From positions 1 to 10,335 of the forward strand of contig CALEZJ010000035.1 of the NCBI GenBank assembly GCA_937927885.1: DNA of 10,335 nucleotides, in the 5' to 3' direction. The position numbers and the translations under genes were made by a program. Source of the stretch: an uncultured Paracoccaceae bacterium (lineage in GTDB: Bacteria > Pseudomonadota > Alphaproteobacteria > Rhodobacterales > Rhodobacteraceae). The notes under the pieces are model-generated. The model was not told where the DNA came from, made no database searches, and was given only the letters and a program-made list of their open reading frames with translations. Positions 1-6,942 of the stretch are shown here, piece by piece. Within the stretch, counting starts at the first letter, position 1; every line of letters starts with the position of its first letter.

Positions 1-332
1 GCGACGCGTGCCCGGTCTTGCGGCGTCAGCCGCAGGGTCGGGTTCAGCCCAAGTGCGACATTGTCGAAAAGGCTCAGATGCGGCAGCAGGTTGTGGTCCT
101 GAAACAGGATGCTCAGCGGGCGTTGCGCCGGGGCCAACCGGTCGATCCGCGCGCCCTTCCAGCGGATTTCGCCAGCGACCAGCGGTACAAATCCCGCCAG
201 AGCTCCGAGGAGTGTCGATTTTCCGGCCCCGGACGGCCCCATGACCGCCACCAGCGCCCCCTCGGGCACCGCCAGATCGGCCGCCAGAGCAAAGTCGCCC
301 AGATCCATGCGCACCGCGTCAAGTTCCAGCAT
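1..332 (-). CDS. thiQ: Thiamine/TPP ABC transporter ATP-binding protein ThiQ (5' part; cut by window edge)
   Basis: This is the ATPase that powers uptake of thiamine and its phosphates through ThiP at the inner membrane. Only the first 110 codons are in the window. The N-terminal nucleotide-binding fold is clear: Walker A GPSGAGKST at residues 32-40 and a Q-loop ILFQDHNLL at 75-83. The signature motif, Walker B and H-loop lie beyond the edge. I chose the ATG at 330-332 because GGAGGG (complement of 337-342) sits 4 bases upstream and the protein then opens MLELDAVRMDLGDF, as ThiQ proteins do. It overlaps the end of thiP by 14 bases, which suggests translational coupling. The call rests on the ABC fold plus the thiB-thiP context; the ATPase fragment alone would not give the substrate. 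No defect is seen in the visible part. Confidence 0.9.
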   Translation of the reverse strand, partial: MLELDAVRMDLGDFALAADLAVPEGALVAVMGPSGAGKSTLLGALAGFVPLVAGEIRWKGARIDRLAPAQRPLSILFQDHNLLPHLSLFDNVALGLNPTLRLTPQDRARV

Positions 333-1869
333 CCCGCCCTCCGATCAGCCGTTCAAGCCCTGCGAACGCCCCCAGCGCCAGCGCCATCAACAAGACGGCG
401 ACCCCCGCCGCATCCGCCATGCGAAACGCGCCCATGAGCGCGTGCATCTGCATGGGCAGGGTCTCGGATCCGGTTTGCGCGAACAAGACGATCACTCCCA
501 GATCTCCCAGGGACAAGGCTGCCCCCAGACCCAGCGCGAACCCCGCTGGTCGCCGCAACCGCGGCCACAGCACCAGCCTGAGATGCCCCCAGGCGGACAG
601 TCCGAGCGATTCAGAAAGCCGGGCGAACTCGGCCTCGGCGCGGCGCGCGGCGGGGATCAGCGCGCGCAGCGCAAAGGGCAACGCCATCGCTGCATTCACC
701 ACCGCGGTCACCGGTAGGGCGAGGGTTTCAGGCGCGACCAGCGGGTTGACCACGACAAAGAGGCCAATGCCGATCACCAGTGGCGAAGCGGTCAACGCGG
801 CACTCCCCAAGGCCTCGGGCCAGCGGTGGCGCAGCGCGGCCAGGGTCAGCGCGGCGGCCATCACCCCCAAGAGCAGCACCGAAGCGCCCGCGACCATCAC
901 CGACCGTGCCGCTGCCGCCCAGACCGGCGCAGGCAGCCCTGCCACATGTGGCAGGCCCCTTGCCAGCACCATGCCCAAAGGCACCAACAGAAACGCCGCC
1001 GCCGCCCCGATGGCCAGGGTATCGACGCCGCGCGCCAACCCGCCGCCAGGCGCTGGCGCGATACGGTCAAGGCCCCCCTGCCCCACTTCGGGCCTTGTGA
1101 CCAAGGCCAGCAGCCCCAGTGCGACGAAACCGACACCCGCCTGAACCGCCGCCAGAAAGGCCGCATGGCCAAGGTCGAAATCAAAGCGGAACGCCTGCCA
1201 GATCGCCAGTTCCAGCGTGGTCGCGCGGGGCCCGCCACCCAGGGTCAGGGCGACCGCGAAGGAGGTCAGGCAGATCAGGAACACGATGGCAAGCGCACCC
1301 GGCACCACGCGCGCCAGCATCGGTGCCTCGATGTGGCGCCACCGAGCCAGTGCGCCGAAACCCAGGGACTGCGCCAGCCGCAGATGCTCGCCCGGGATCC
1401 GCGCCCAGCCTTGCAGGATCAGGCGAACAGCCAGCGGCAGGTTCAGGAAAACATGCGCCAACACCACGCCCTGCAGGCCATAGATCGACAGGCGTGGCAT
1501 GCCCACCAGTGCCAAGCCTTCGTTCAGCCAGCCATTACGGCCAAAAACCGCGATCAATCCGGATACGGCGACCAGCACGGGCAAGATGAACGGGGCCCCC
1601 ATGAGCGCGATGAGGGCACCGCGCCCGAAAAATCGCCGCCTCGCCAACCCACGCGCGACGGGCACCGCCAGCCCGACCGAGATCATCGCCGATAGTCCCG
1701 CCTGCACCACGCTGAACCGCAACGCCGCCGTGTCCGCCGATTGCCAACCCGCCCCTTCTCCAGCCCAAAGGGCGACGGCTGCCAGCGCGCCAAGGTTCAG
1801 TGCCAACAGGGCCGCCGCCACAAGGACGGCGGCCCAGACAACTGCGCGGGGCTCAGCGCGCCAGCGCAT
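319..1869 (-). CDS. thiP: Thiamine/TPP ABC transporter permease ThiP
   Basis: A 516-residue inner-membrane permease that takes thiamine/TPP from ThiB and moves it inward using ThiQ. It has the duplicated form usual for ThiP (about 500-540 residues). Each half is strongly hydrophobic and ends with an EAA-type coupling loop for the ATPase: around 161-190 (EHLRLAQSLGFGALARWRHI) and around 412-440 (EAEFARLSESLGLSAWGHLR). The open frame extends 37 codons further upstream, but that part (CPRGSRRWHSR...) lies inside thiB and looks like out-of-frame translation. The ATG at 1867-1869 starts MRWRAEPRAVVWAAVLVAAA, a normal charged end followed by a membrane helix. With this start it overlaps the thiB stop by 17 bases. 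No strong Shine-Dalgarno is visible, so translation probably depends on coupling to thiB. Expression should follow the TPP riboswitch. Confidence 0.93.
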   Translation of the reverse strand: MRWRAEPRAVVWAAVLVAAALLALNLGALAAVALWAGEGAGWQSADTAALRFSVVQAGLSAMISVGLAVPVARGLARRRFFGRGALIALMGAPFILPVLVAVSGLIAVFGRNGWLNEGLALVGMPRLSIYGLQGVVLAHVFLNLPLAVRLILQGWARIPGEHLRLAQSLGFGALARWRHIEAPMLARVVPGALAIVFLICLTSFAVALTLGGGPRATTLELAIWQAFRFDFDLGHAAFLAAVQAGVGFVALGLLALVTRPEVGQGGLDRIAPAPGGGLARGVDTLAIGAAAAFLLVPLGMVLARGLPHVAGLPAPVWAAAARSVMVAGASVLLLGVMAAALTLAALRHRWPEALGSAALTASPLVIGIGLFVVVNPLVAPETLALPVTAVVNAAMALPFALRALIPAARRAEAEFARLSESLGLSAWGHLRLVLWPRLRRPAGFALGLGAALSLGDLGVIVLFAQTGSETLPMQMHALMGAFRMADAAGVAVLLMALALGAFAGLERLIGGRDAGT

Positions 1870-2842
1870 TCCGCCAGTCAGAGAGTGCCGCGTCTCGCAG
1901 GTCCGCGGCCTCGGCAGGAGTGTAGAGGAGCGAAATGCCCGGCTGTGCCAACGTCTCGAACCCCTCGGGCAGCCCGCCATCGGGCAGGACCGCCGGATAC
2001 ATCCAGTTCGTCGTCGGGATCTGCGACTGGAACGCGTCGCTCAGCATGAAGTGCAGGAACCGGGCCGCCAGGTCAGGCTGATCGCTGGCGGCCAACCTCC
2101 CGGCCACCTCGACCTGCAGGTAATGCCCTTCCGCAAAAACTGCCGCCGCCTTGGACGCATCGCCCTCGGCAATCCGGTGATAGGCAGGAGAGGTGGTGTA
2201 GGACAGCACGATATCCGCCTCGCCGTTCAGGAACAGCCCGTAAGCCTCTGACCAGCCGGGCGTCACGGTCAGGATACGCGGGGCGAGGCCCTGCCAGATT
2301 TCGGCGGCGCGCTCGCCGTATGCCGCCTGCACCCACATCAGCAGACCCAACCCGGGAGTCGACGACCGCGGGTCCTGAATGACCACGCTGAGGTCGCTGG
2401 CGATCAACGCTTCGAAACTGTCCGGCGCCTCGGGCAAGCGTGAGGTATCGTAAACGAACGCGAACCAACCCCAGTCAAAGGGCAGGAACTGGGGATCGTC
2501 CCAGGCGATCGGCAGGTCGAGAGTGGGGCTGATCCCATGCGGTGCGAACAGGCCCGATTCGGCTGCCGCATGCATCAGGTTCGTATCGAGGCCCAGAACC
2601 ACATCGACATCGGTGCGCGCGCCCTCCAGCATCAGCCGGGCCAGCATCGCCGCGCCGTCACCCGCCGACTGGAACACCAGATCGCAGCCGCAGTCGGCCT
2701 CGAACGCCGCTTCGATCGCCGGACCGGGTCCCCAATCAGCCACGAAGCTGTCATAGGTCAATACCCGCAGTTGCGGGGTCTGCGCCTTTGCCGCCAGCGC
2801 GCAAGCGCCAGCCAAAGCCGCAGCAAGGAAAACGGAACGCAT
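1853..2842 (-). CDS. thiB: Periplasmic thiamine/TPP-binding protein ThiB (TbpA)
   Basis: A 329-residue substrate-binding protein that captures thiamine, TMP and TPP in the periplasm for ThiPQ. Residues 1-20 form a signal peptide (MRSVFLAAALAGACALAAKA) with likely cleavage before QTPQ. From there it follows the E. coli ThiB pattern: LTYDSF at 28-33, GLDTNL at 84-89, PFDWGWFAFVYD at 121-132, QDPRSSTPGLG at 156-166, GWSEAYGLF at 196-204, SYTTSPAYH at 214-222, EGHYLQVE at 238-245 and NWMYP at 279-283. The aromatic residues in these motifs (W197, Y215, Y221, W280) lie where ThiB proteins stack the ligand. Length is normal for the family (about 327-330). The ATG has GGAGG (complement of 2850-2854) 7 bases upstream. 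First gene of thiBPQ, preceded by a TPP riboswitch. Confidence 0.96.
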   Translation of the reverse strand: MRSVFLAAALAGACALAAKAQTPQLRVLTYDSFVADWGPGPAIEAAFEADCGCDLVFQSAGDGAAMLARLMLEGARTDVDVVLGLDTNLMHAAAESGLFAPHGISPTLDLPIAWDDPQFLPFDWGWFAFVYDTSRLPEAPDSFEALIASDLSVVIQDPRSSTPGLGLLMWVQAAYGERAAEIWQGLAPRILTVTPGWSEAYGLFLNGEADIVLSYTTSPAYHRIAEGDASKAAAVFAEGHYLQVEVAGRLAASDQPDLAARFLHFMLSDAFQSQIPTTNWMYPAVLPDGGLPEGFETLAQPGISLLYTPAEAADLRDAALSDWRNALAR

Positions 2843-2847
2843 GAGGC

Positions 2848-2885
2848 ATCCTCCATTGCATGCGGGCGGGGTCTGGGTGGAGGAT
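2848..2885 (-). promoter_or_regulatory. Hairpin that can hide the thiB Shine-Dalgarno (riboswitch expression platform)
   Basis: In the thiB mRNA, AUCCUCCA (complement of 2878-2885) is exactly complementary over 8 bases to UGGAGGAU (complement of 2848-2855), which contains the thiB Shine-Dalgarno GGAGG. The loop is 22 bases. The same AUCCUCCA can instead pair with GGAGG in the 3' part of the TPP aptamer (complement of 2901-2905), so the two pairings exclude each other. No U-run follows, so control of translation start is more likely than termination. The pairings are read from the sequence; the switching is inferred from how TPP riboswitches commonly work. Confidence 0.65.
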
Positions 2886-2892
2886 CAACCTG

Positions 2893-2987
2893 TCACCTTC
2901 CCTCCGCCGGTCCTAACCGGTTCAGGTTCAACGGGTCCACGGCCAAGCCGCATCTCAGCCCCTTGCAGGGCCCCCCGAGGTAGGGTG
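2893..2987 (-). promoter_or_regulatory. TPP riboswitch (THI element) upstream of thiBPQ
   Basis: Read on the minus strand, this matches the conserved TPP aptamer core in order: CTCGGGG near the 5' end, GGGGCTGAGAT (complement of 2953-2963), then ACCC, then TTGAACCTGAACCGG (complement of 2919-2933), then GGAGGGAAGGTGA closing the structure. The closing stem P1 can form between ACCT (complement of 2978-2981) and AGGT (complement of 2895-2898). Aptamers of this type bind thiamine pyrophosphate and shut off thiamine synthesis or uptake genes. Its position directly before thiB agrees with the operon's function. The exact ends are approximate. Confidence 0.95.
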
Positions 2988-2988
2988 A

Positions 2989-3016
2989 AACATAACCCTT
3001 TGCAGCGCGTCCGCAA
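2989..3016 (-). promoter_or_regulatory. Possible sigma-70 promoter of the thiBPQ operon
   Basis: On the minus strand, TTGCGG (complement of 3011-3016) and TATGTT (complement of 2989-2994) are 16 bases apart, a partial match to -35 and -10 hexamers (3/6 and 4/6). Transcription would start near 2982, right at the 5' edge of the TPP aptamer, which is tight but possible. The position between the divergent ABM gene and the riboswitch is where a promoter must lie. The exact assignment is weak. Confidence 0.35.
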
Positions 3017-3050
3017 GGGGGCACCATGAGAGCCAGACAGGGAGGAGCCC

Positions 3051-3371
3051 ATGCCCATCGCCATCAGTCCCGATTTCACTGGTCAGACAGTCATTTCCAC
3101 CTTCGAGATGACTCCCGGCACCTGCGCCGACGTGCTTGACGCCCTGACAGCCGCCTATGAGCAGGTGATCCGCCACCAACCCGGATTTCTGGGTGGGGCG
3201 ATCCATGTCAACGACGCGCAGACCCGCATCTGCACCTACTCCCGCTGGGAAAAGCGTCAGGATTTCCAGGCCATGCTGCGCACGCCGGAAATGCGTGAAA
3301 GAAACCGCGCCATTGCCGGAATGTGCGCGCGCTTCGAGCCGGTGATGTATGACGTGGTCGCGGTTTTTTGA
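3051..3371 (+). CDS. ABM-domain (antibiotic biosynthesis monooxygenase-like) small protein
   Basis: A 106-residue protein spanning a single ABM dimeric alpha/beta-barrel domain. The pattern is characteristic: strand VISTFEM at 14-20, then PGTCADVLDAL at 22-32, HQPGFLGGAIHV at 42-53, RICTYSRWEKRQDFQAML at 59-76 and the closing strand VMYDVVAVF at 98-106. Family members act as small monooxygenases, quinone or haem-processing enzymes, or proteins of unknown activity. Nothing here fixes the substrate. No signal peptide or membrane segment is seen, so it is probably cytoplasmic. GGAGGAG at 3041-3047 gives a strong Shine-Dalgarno for this ATG. The gene is divergent from thiBPQ, whose riboswitch starts about 65 bases away. 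Whether it has any link to thiamine is unknown. It is followed by a long structured untranslated stretch. Confidence 0.85.
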   Translation: MPIAISPDFTGQTVISTFEMTPGTCADVLDALTAAYEQVIRHQPGFLGGAIHVNDAQTRICTYSRWEKRQDFQAMLRTPEMRERNRAIAGMCARFEPVMYDVVAVF

Positions 3372-3628
3372 ACTGCTGCGACGGCTCGGGATGGACGACG
3401 GCGCGCCCATTCGTGCCGGGTGCTGAGCAAACCGGATCGAGATGTCCTGTCAGACCAGGGCAATGCCTGGTACGAGACTCCAGGCAGTCCCGGGGTCGCA
3501 ACGACGAAGCGACCCAAGGCCCAGATCACCCGAGTCGGCACCGAAAGGTGCCTCCGACCTCTGCAACTGGCTCGCTGGCGCCCCGATGACGGCAGACCAC
3601 AGAGAGCCACACCGCAGCGGGTCGGTAC
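3372..3628 (+). other. Gene-free stretch with consecutive predicted hairpins (possible 3' UTR or small RNA)
   Basis: No open frame here looks coding; the long frames crossing it are antisense to lexA or to the ABM gene and match no protein I recognise. It does hold structure. TGCCTGG at 3464-3470 pairs with CCAGGCA at 3480-3486 (7 bp, 9-base loop). GGGTCGC at 3493-3499 pairs with GCGACCC at 3509-3515 (7 bp, 9-base loop). GGCACC at 3537-3542 pairs with GGTGCC at 3547-3552 around a GAAA tetraloop, extended by GTC 3534-3536 with GAC 3556-3558. A weaker imperfect stem lies at 3383-3417. The strong hairpin with TTTT at 3645-3681 would end a plus-strand transcript. Nothing here resembles 6S, SRP, tmRNA or RNase P RNA. 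Confidence 0.4.
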
Positions 3629-3644
3629 CGGGGCAGCTGCCCCG
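3629..3644. repeat. 16-bp perfect palindrome between ABM gene and lexA
   Basis: CGGGGCAGCTGCCCCG reads the same on both strands. It directly abuts the terminator-like hairpin at 3645-3677, and an overlapping palindrome CCCCGCGGGG lies at 3640-3649. It may be an alternative fold of the terminator region or a protein-binding site. It lies between two convergent genes. Confidence 0.6.
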
Positions 3645-3681
3645 CGGGGCGAGGGGGCTCGATGCCCCCGAGCCCCGTTTT
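3645..3681 (+). terminator. Strong intrinsic-terminator-like hairpin between convergent ABM and lexA genes
   Basis: The arm CGGGGC-GA-GGGGGC (3645-3658) pairs with GCCCCC-GA-GCCCCG (3664-3677), 12 G-C pairs with one 2x2 internal mismatch and loop TCGAT. TTTT follows at 3678-3681, so the best terminator orientation is the plus strand, ending transcription from the ABM side. On the minus strand it lies just after the lexA stop, where the hairpin is present but no U-run follows it, so termination there would be weaker. Confidence 0.7.
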
Positions 3682-3687
3682 CCAACC

Positions 3688-4380
3688 TCAATAGCTGCGG
3701 ATCAGCCCTACAAGTCGACCTTGAACCTTGACCTGATCGTCGCGCAGAACCCTGGTTTCATAGGCCGGGTTCGCCGCCTCCAGCGCGATCATGCCGCCTT
3801 TGCGACGCAGTCGTTTCAGCGTCGCCTCATGCCCTTCGACCAGCGCCACGACGATGTCGCCATTGTCTGCCGTGCTCTGTTCGCGGATCACGACGATGTC
3901 GCCATCGTGAATGCCCGCCTCGATCATCGAATCGCCCCGGACCTCCAGTGCATAATGGTTGCCGCGCCCGGCCAGCATCGAGCCTGGAACTGCGACATGG
4001 CGCGCAATGTCGGAGATCGCCTCGATCGGCGTGCCGGCCGCGATGCGCCCCATCAGCGGCACTTCCAGCGCGTCGACTGTTGCCACCGGCAAGGCGCGGG
4101 GCGGCGGCGCCACGGGTTCGGGCGCGCCGCCTGCGATCACACGGGCCAAACCGCGACCTTCCAGCGCTTCGGGCATGCGCACGACCTCGATGGCGCGGGC
4201 GCGATGCGCAAGACGACGGATAAACCCCCGTTCCTCCAGTGCCGTGATCAGCCGGTGAATCCCCGATTTCGACCGCAGGTTGAGCGCGTCCTTCATTTCA
4301 TCAAACGAGGGCGGCACACCATCCCTTTTCATGCGGGAATCGATAAGGTCCAGCAGTTCCAACTGTTTGCGCGTCAGCAT
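3688..4380 (-). CDS. lexA: SOS response repressor and autoprotease LexA
   Basis: A 230-residue LexA. It represses DNA-damage genes as a dimer and cuts itself when stimulated by RecA filaments. Residues 1-65 are the winged helix-turn-helix ([17 protein letters not shown]..., [25 protein letters not shown]). A proline/alanine-rich linker covers about 83-100. The protease domain follows: cleavage site A115-G116 within GRIAAGTP, catalytic serine S151 in [10 protein letters not shown] and catalytic lysine K189 in EATLKRLRR. Alphaproteobacterial LexA is longer than the 202-residue E. coli protein, as here. The ATG has GGAG about 7 bases upstream. It lies 67 bases after moeA and has its own promoter with an SOS box, so it represses itself and need not follow the trpC operon. 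In many Rhodobacterales comEC and gltX follow lexA; here they do not. Confidence 0.97.
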   Translation of the reverse strand: MLTRKQLELLDLIDSRMKRDGVPPSFDEMKDALNLRSKSGIHRLITALEERGFIRRLAHRARAIEVVRMPEALEGRGLARVIAGGAPEPVAPPPRALPVATVDALEVPLMGRIAAGTPIEAISDIARHVAVPGSMLAGRGNHYALEVRGDSMIEAGIHDGDIVVIREQSTADNGDIVVALVEGHEATLKRLRRKGGMIALEAANPAYETRVLRDDQVKVQGRLVGLIRSY

Positions 4381-4411
4381 TGCGGGCTCCGGTCAAGGGC
4401 ATTCAGATCTT

Positions 4412-4426
4412 GTTCTACGCATGTTC
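4412..4426 (+). promoter_or_regulatory. LexA operator (alphaproteobacterial SOS box)
   Basis: GTTC-TACGCAT-GTTC is an exact match to the GTTC-N7-GTTC direct repeat bound by LexA in alphaproteobacteria (unlike the E. coli CTG-N10-CAG). It overlaps the lexA -10 hexamer, so bound LexA would block the polymerase. Confidence 0.92.
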
Positions 4427-4440
4427 CCTATTTGTGTCAA
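4412..4440 (-). promoter_or_regulatory. lexA promoter
   Basis: On the minus strand, a perfect -35 TTGACA (complement of 4435-4440) and a -10 TAGAAC (complement of 4412-4417, 4/6) are separated by exactly 17 bases. It fits in the 67-base moeA-lexA gap, so transcription would begin about 25 bases before the lexA start codon. The SOS box covers the -10, as expected for autorepression. Confidence 0.8.
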
Positions 4441-4447
4441 CCCGTTC

Positions 4448-5623
4448 TCACAAGGGCAGCACCGGCACGCTTTCGCCCGCACGACGCGGGCCATCACCCA
4501 GCGGACGCAGCAGCAGCGCGTTGGCCTGGGCCAGCACCGACAGCAGCGAGGAATCCTGATCGGCAAAGGGTGTCACCACTCCGCTCTCGATCCGCGCGCG
4601 CATGTAGTGGGCGCGGGGGCCAGTGGGGCCGGTGTCGCTGCCCAGTGTGGCCATCTGCACCTGCGGCAGCACATCGTCCAGCCCGAGCCACCGGCGCACC
4701 ATGGGGATCAGGAACAGATGCCCGGTGACGATCGCCGAGACCGGATTACCAGGCAGCCCCAGATAGGGCACAGTCCCCAGGCGCCCGGCAATCAGGGGCT
4801 TGCCTGGGCGCATGGCGATCTTGTGAAACGCCCGATCCAGCCCCAGCTCCAGGCCGACCTTGCCCACCAGATCATGGTCGCCGACCGAGGCTCCGCCAAT
4901 CGTCACTGCAAGATCCATCTGCGTCATCGCCTGCATGGCTTCGCCCAGCGGTCCTTCGCGGTCGGGAGCGATCGGCAGGATCACCCCTTCACCGCCCGCC
5001 GCGTCGATCATCGCCTTCAGGGCATAGGTGTTCGATGCAATGATCTGGTCGGGCCCGGGACTTTGCCCCGGGGGAACCAGTTCATCCCCCGTCGCCAGCA
5101 AGGCTACACGAGGGCGGCGGGCGACGGTGACCTCGGGGACGTTCATCGCGGCCAGCAGGGCCAGGTCGGCGGATGACAGGCGACGGGGGGCGACCAGAGA
5201 GAACTCCGGGCCGAAATCGCAACCTGCGGCGCGGATATTCGCGCCGGGCATCACCGACTCGCTCAGGGTCAGTCGAACACCGGCACGGAGGGTGTTTTCC
5301 TGAATGATCACCGCATCCGCGCCAGCAGGAACCGGCGCGCCGGTGAAAATTCGCAGCGCCTGCCCAACGCCAAGCGTCCCCGTCCAGGAATGCCCGGCCG
5401 CGGATTCACCGACCACCTCCAGCACGGCCCCCGCCTCTGCGTCGGCTGCGCGCAGGGCATAGCCATCCATCGCCGACGAGGCAAAGGGCGGCTGCGCGCG
5501 GGTCGACTTTGCGGATGCGCGCAGCACCCGCCCCGAGGCCAGCGCAAGCGGGACTCCTTCCAGCGCCTCGGTCGGTCGGGCAAGGGCGAGGCACAACGCC
5601 TGCGCCTCTTCGACGGTGATCAT
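4448..5623 (-). CDS. moeA: Molybdopterin molybdenumtransferase MoeA
   Basis: A 391-residue cytoplasmic enzyme that inserts molybdate into adenylated molybdopterin, the last step of basic molybdenum cofactor synthesis. All family motifs are present: [13 protein letters not shown] at 45-57, [14 protein letters not shown] at 93-106, LLATGDELV at 175-183, the MoCF-type GGASVGDHD at 243-251, MRPGKP at 271-276 and GLPGNPVSA at 289-297. Length is usual (390-411). The start overlaps the moaC stop as ATGA and has GGGAGAG (complement of 5629-5635) upstream, so it is probably translated with moaC. Neighbours moaC and moeA serve the same pathway, while trpC and lexA do not. The stop lies 67 bases before lexA. 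Confidence 0.96.
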   Translation of the reverse strand: MITVEEAQALCLALARPTEALEGVPLALASGRVLRASAKSTRAQPPFASSAMDGYALRAADAEAGAVLEVVGESAAGHSWTGTLGVGQALRIFTGAPVPAGADAVIIQENTLRAGVRLTLSESVMPGANIRAAGCDFGPEFSLVAPRRLSSADLALLAAMNVPEVTVARRPRVALLATGDELVPPGQSPGPDQIIASNTYALKAMIDAAGGEGVILPIAPDREGPLGEAMQAMTQMDLAVTIGGASVGDHDLVGKVGLELGLDRAFHKIAMRPGKPLIAGRLGTVPYLGLPGNPVSAIVTGHLFLIPMVRRWLGLDDVLPQVQMATLGSDTGPTGPRAHYMRARIESGVVTPFADQDSSLLSVLAQANALLLRPLGDGPRRAGESVPVLPL

Positions 5624-6105
5624 GTGATCTCTCCCATCGTGAAGGTTCCCGACTTGCCGCCTTCCTTGTGCAGCACCCTGATTCCGCCGATTTCCATCGT
5701 CTTTTCCACGGCTTTCAGCATGTCATAAACCGTCAGCGCGGCAACGGATGCGGCAGTCAGGGCTTCCATCTCGACACCGGTTTGCCCAGTGGTGCGCACT
5801 TCGGCGGTGATGCGCACGCCCGGCAGGGCCTGATCCGCCACCAGATCAACCACGACCTTGGTGATTGGCAGCGGGTGGCAGAGCGGGATGAGATCAGCGC
5901 ATTTCTTGGCGGCCATGATCCCCGCCAGCCGGGCGACCCCCAGCACGTCCCCCTTTTTTGCCGTGCCCGCCAGCACATGCGCCAGTGTGGCCGGGGTCAT
6001 CACCACATGCGCCTCGGCGCGGGCCATGCGGGCGGTGACAGGCTTTCCCGAGACATCGACCATCACCGCGCGGCCCTGGTCGTCGAAATGGGTGAGGCCG
6101 CTCAT
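5620..6105 (-). CDS. moaC: Cyclic pyranopterin monophosphate synthase MoaC
   Basis: A 161-residue enzyme that converts the MoaA product, 3',8-cyclo-7,8-dihydro-GTP, to cyclic pyranopterin monophosphate at the start of molybdenum cofactor synthesis. The full-length family pattern is visible: [16 protein letters not shown] at 6-21, [19 protein letters not shown] at 50-68, [13 protein letters not shown] at 72-84, and [13 protein letters not shown] then [15 protein letters not shown] in the second half. The C-terminal KEGGKSG carries conserved lysines. The active form is a hexamer in characterised members. Its ATG overlaps the trpC stop and its stop overlaps the moeA start, each as a 4-base ATGA, which implies one transcript and coupled translation. 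There is no strong Shine-Dalgarno of its own. Confidence 0.97.
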   Translation of the reverse strand: MSGLTHFDDQGRAVMVDVSGKPVTARMARAEAHVVMTPATLAHVLAGTAKKGDVLGVARLAGIMAAKKCADLIPLCHPLPITKVVVDLVADQALPGVRITAEVRTTGQTGVEMEALTAASVAALTVYDMLKAVEKTMEIGGIRVLHKEGGKSGTFTMGEIT

Positions 6106-6902
6106 GCTGGCACCGGATCGGCCAAAAGGGCGCGTGTGGCGGCGGCGACATCGGCCTGCCGCATCAGGCTTTCACCGATCAGAAAGCAGCGCGCGCCGTG
6201 GCGGGCCATGTCGGCAAGGTCTGCGGGGGTGAAAAGCCCGCTCTCGCAGACCAGTTGCCGCCCGGCGGGCACGCGGCTCGCCAAGGTGCGGGTGGTGTCC
6301 AACGACAATTCGAACGTCTTCAGATTGCGGTTGTTCACCCCGATCAGTGGCGATTTCAGCGCCAGCGCACGGTCGAGTTCGTCCCCGTCATGCACTTCGA
6401 CCAGCACATCCATGCCCCAGCCAAAGGCCGCGTCCTCGAGCTCGGCCGCCTGCGCGTCGGTGACCGAAGCCATGATGATCAGAATGCAATCGGCGCCCCA
6501 GGCGCGGGCCTCGGCGACCTGATAGGGGTCATAGAGGAAATCCTTGCGCAGGCAGGGAAGCATCGTCGCGGCGCGGGCCTGGGTCAGGAACTCGGGGGCG
6601 CCCTGAAAGCTGGGCGCGTCGGTCAGTACCGAAAGGCAGGTTGCGCCCCCGGCCTCGTAGGCGCGCGCCAGCGCGGGCGGGTCGAAATCGGGGCGGATCA
6701 GGCCCTTCGAGGGACTCGCCTTCTTGATCTCGGCAATCAGGCCGTAGCCCGTCGCACTGGCGCGCGCCAAAGCTGCGGCAAAGCCGCGCGGGGCGCTGGC
6801 GGCGCGGGCCGCGGCCTCGACGCCGGACAGCGGGCGCGCGGCCTTGGCTGCAGAGATTTCTTCCAGCTTGTAGGCCTTGATCCTGTCGAGAATGGTCGTC
6901 AT
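6102..6902 (-). CDS. trpC: Indole-3-glycerol phosphate synthase TrpC
   Basis: A 266-residue single-function TIM barrel that closes carboxyphenylamino-deoxyribulose phosphate to indole-3-glycerol phosphate in tryptophan synthesis. Catalytic features are in place: [11 protein letters not shown] at 57-67 (E58 and K60), CLRKDF at 117-122 (general acid K120), VLVEVHD at 166-172 (E169), GVNNRNLKT at 188-196 (N190), CESGL at 219-223 and the phosphate-binding LIGESLM at 241-247. There is no fused TrpF domain, unlike the enterobacterial protein. AGGAGG (CCTCC at 6910-6914 on the plus strand) lies 7 bases before the ATG. It heads trpC-moaC-moeA. The usual partner trpD is not upstream; a divergent hisD lies there instead. 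Confidence 0.97.
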   Translation of the reverse strand: MTTILDRIKAYKLEEISAAKAARPLSGVEAAARAASAPRGFAAALARASATGYGLIAEIKKASPSKGLIRPDFDPPALARAYEAGGATCLSVLTDAPSFQGAPEFLTQARAATMLPCLRKDFLYDPYQVAEARAWGADCILIIMASVTDAQAAELEDAAFGWGMDVLVEVHDGDELDRALALKSPLIGVNNRNLKTFELSLDTTRTLASRVPAGRQLVCESGLFTPADLADMARHGARCFLIGESLMRQADVAAATRALLADPVPA

Positions 6903-6942
6903 CCGGGGCCCTCCTTGCTGGTTCTGACTAACGCGCGGGGGC

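Noticed and set aside
1870..1980. N-terminal extension of thiP by 37 codons
   Set aside because: It is a different frame of the thiB 3' end and is arginine-rich with no likeness to a permease N-terminus.
2843..2892. Transcription terminator as the riboswitch output
   Set aside because: The hairpin at 2848-2885 has no U-run after it and instead covers the Shine-Dalgarno, so control of translation fits better.
3534..3558. Resemblance of GAGTCGGCACC...GGTGCC to the 3' hairpin of a Cas9 tracrRNA
   Set aside because: Only a few bases agree and their order differs; there is no repeat array, no anti-repeat and no cas gene in the window.
3257..3691. A 144-codon minus-strand open frame following lexA that might be a comEC remnant
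   Set aside because: It overlaps the ABM gene, matches nothing I know in ComEC, and crosses the terminator hairpin.
3442..4728. A 428-codon plus-strand open frame across the gene-free stretch and antisense to lexA and moeA
   Set aside because: It runs through lexA, its promoter and moeA on the opposite strand, has a low-complexity arginine-rich composition and no good ribosome site.
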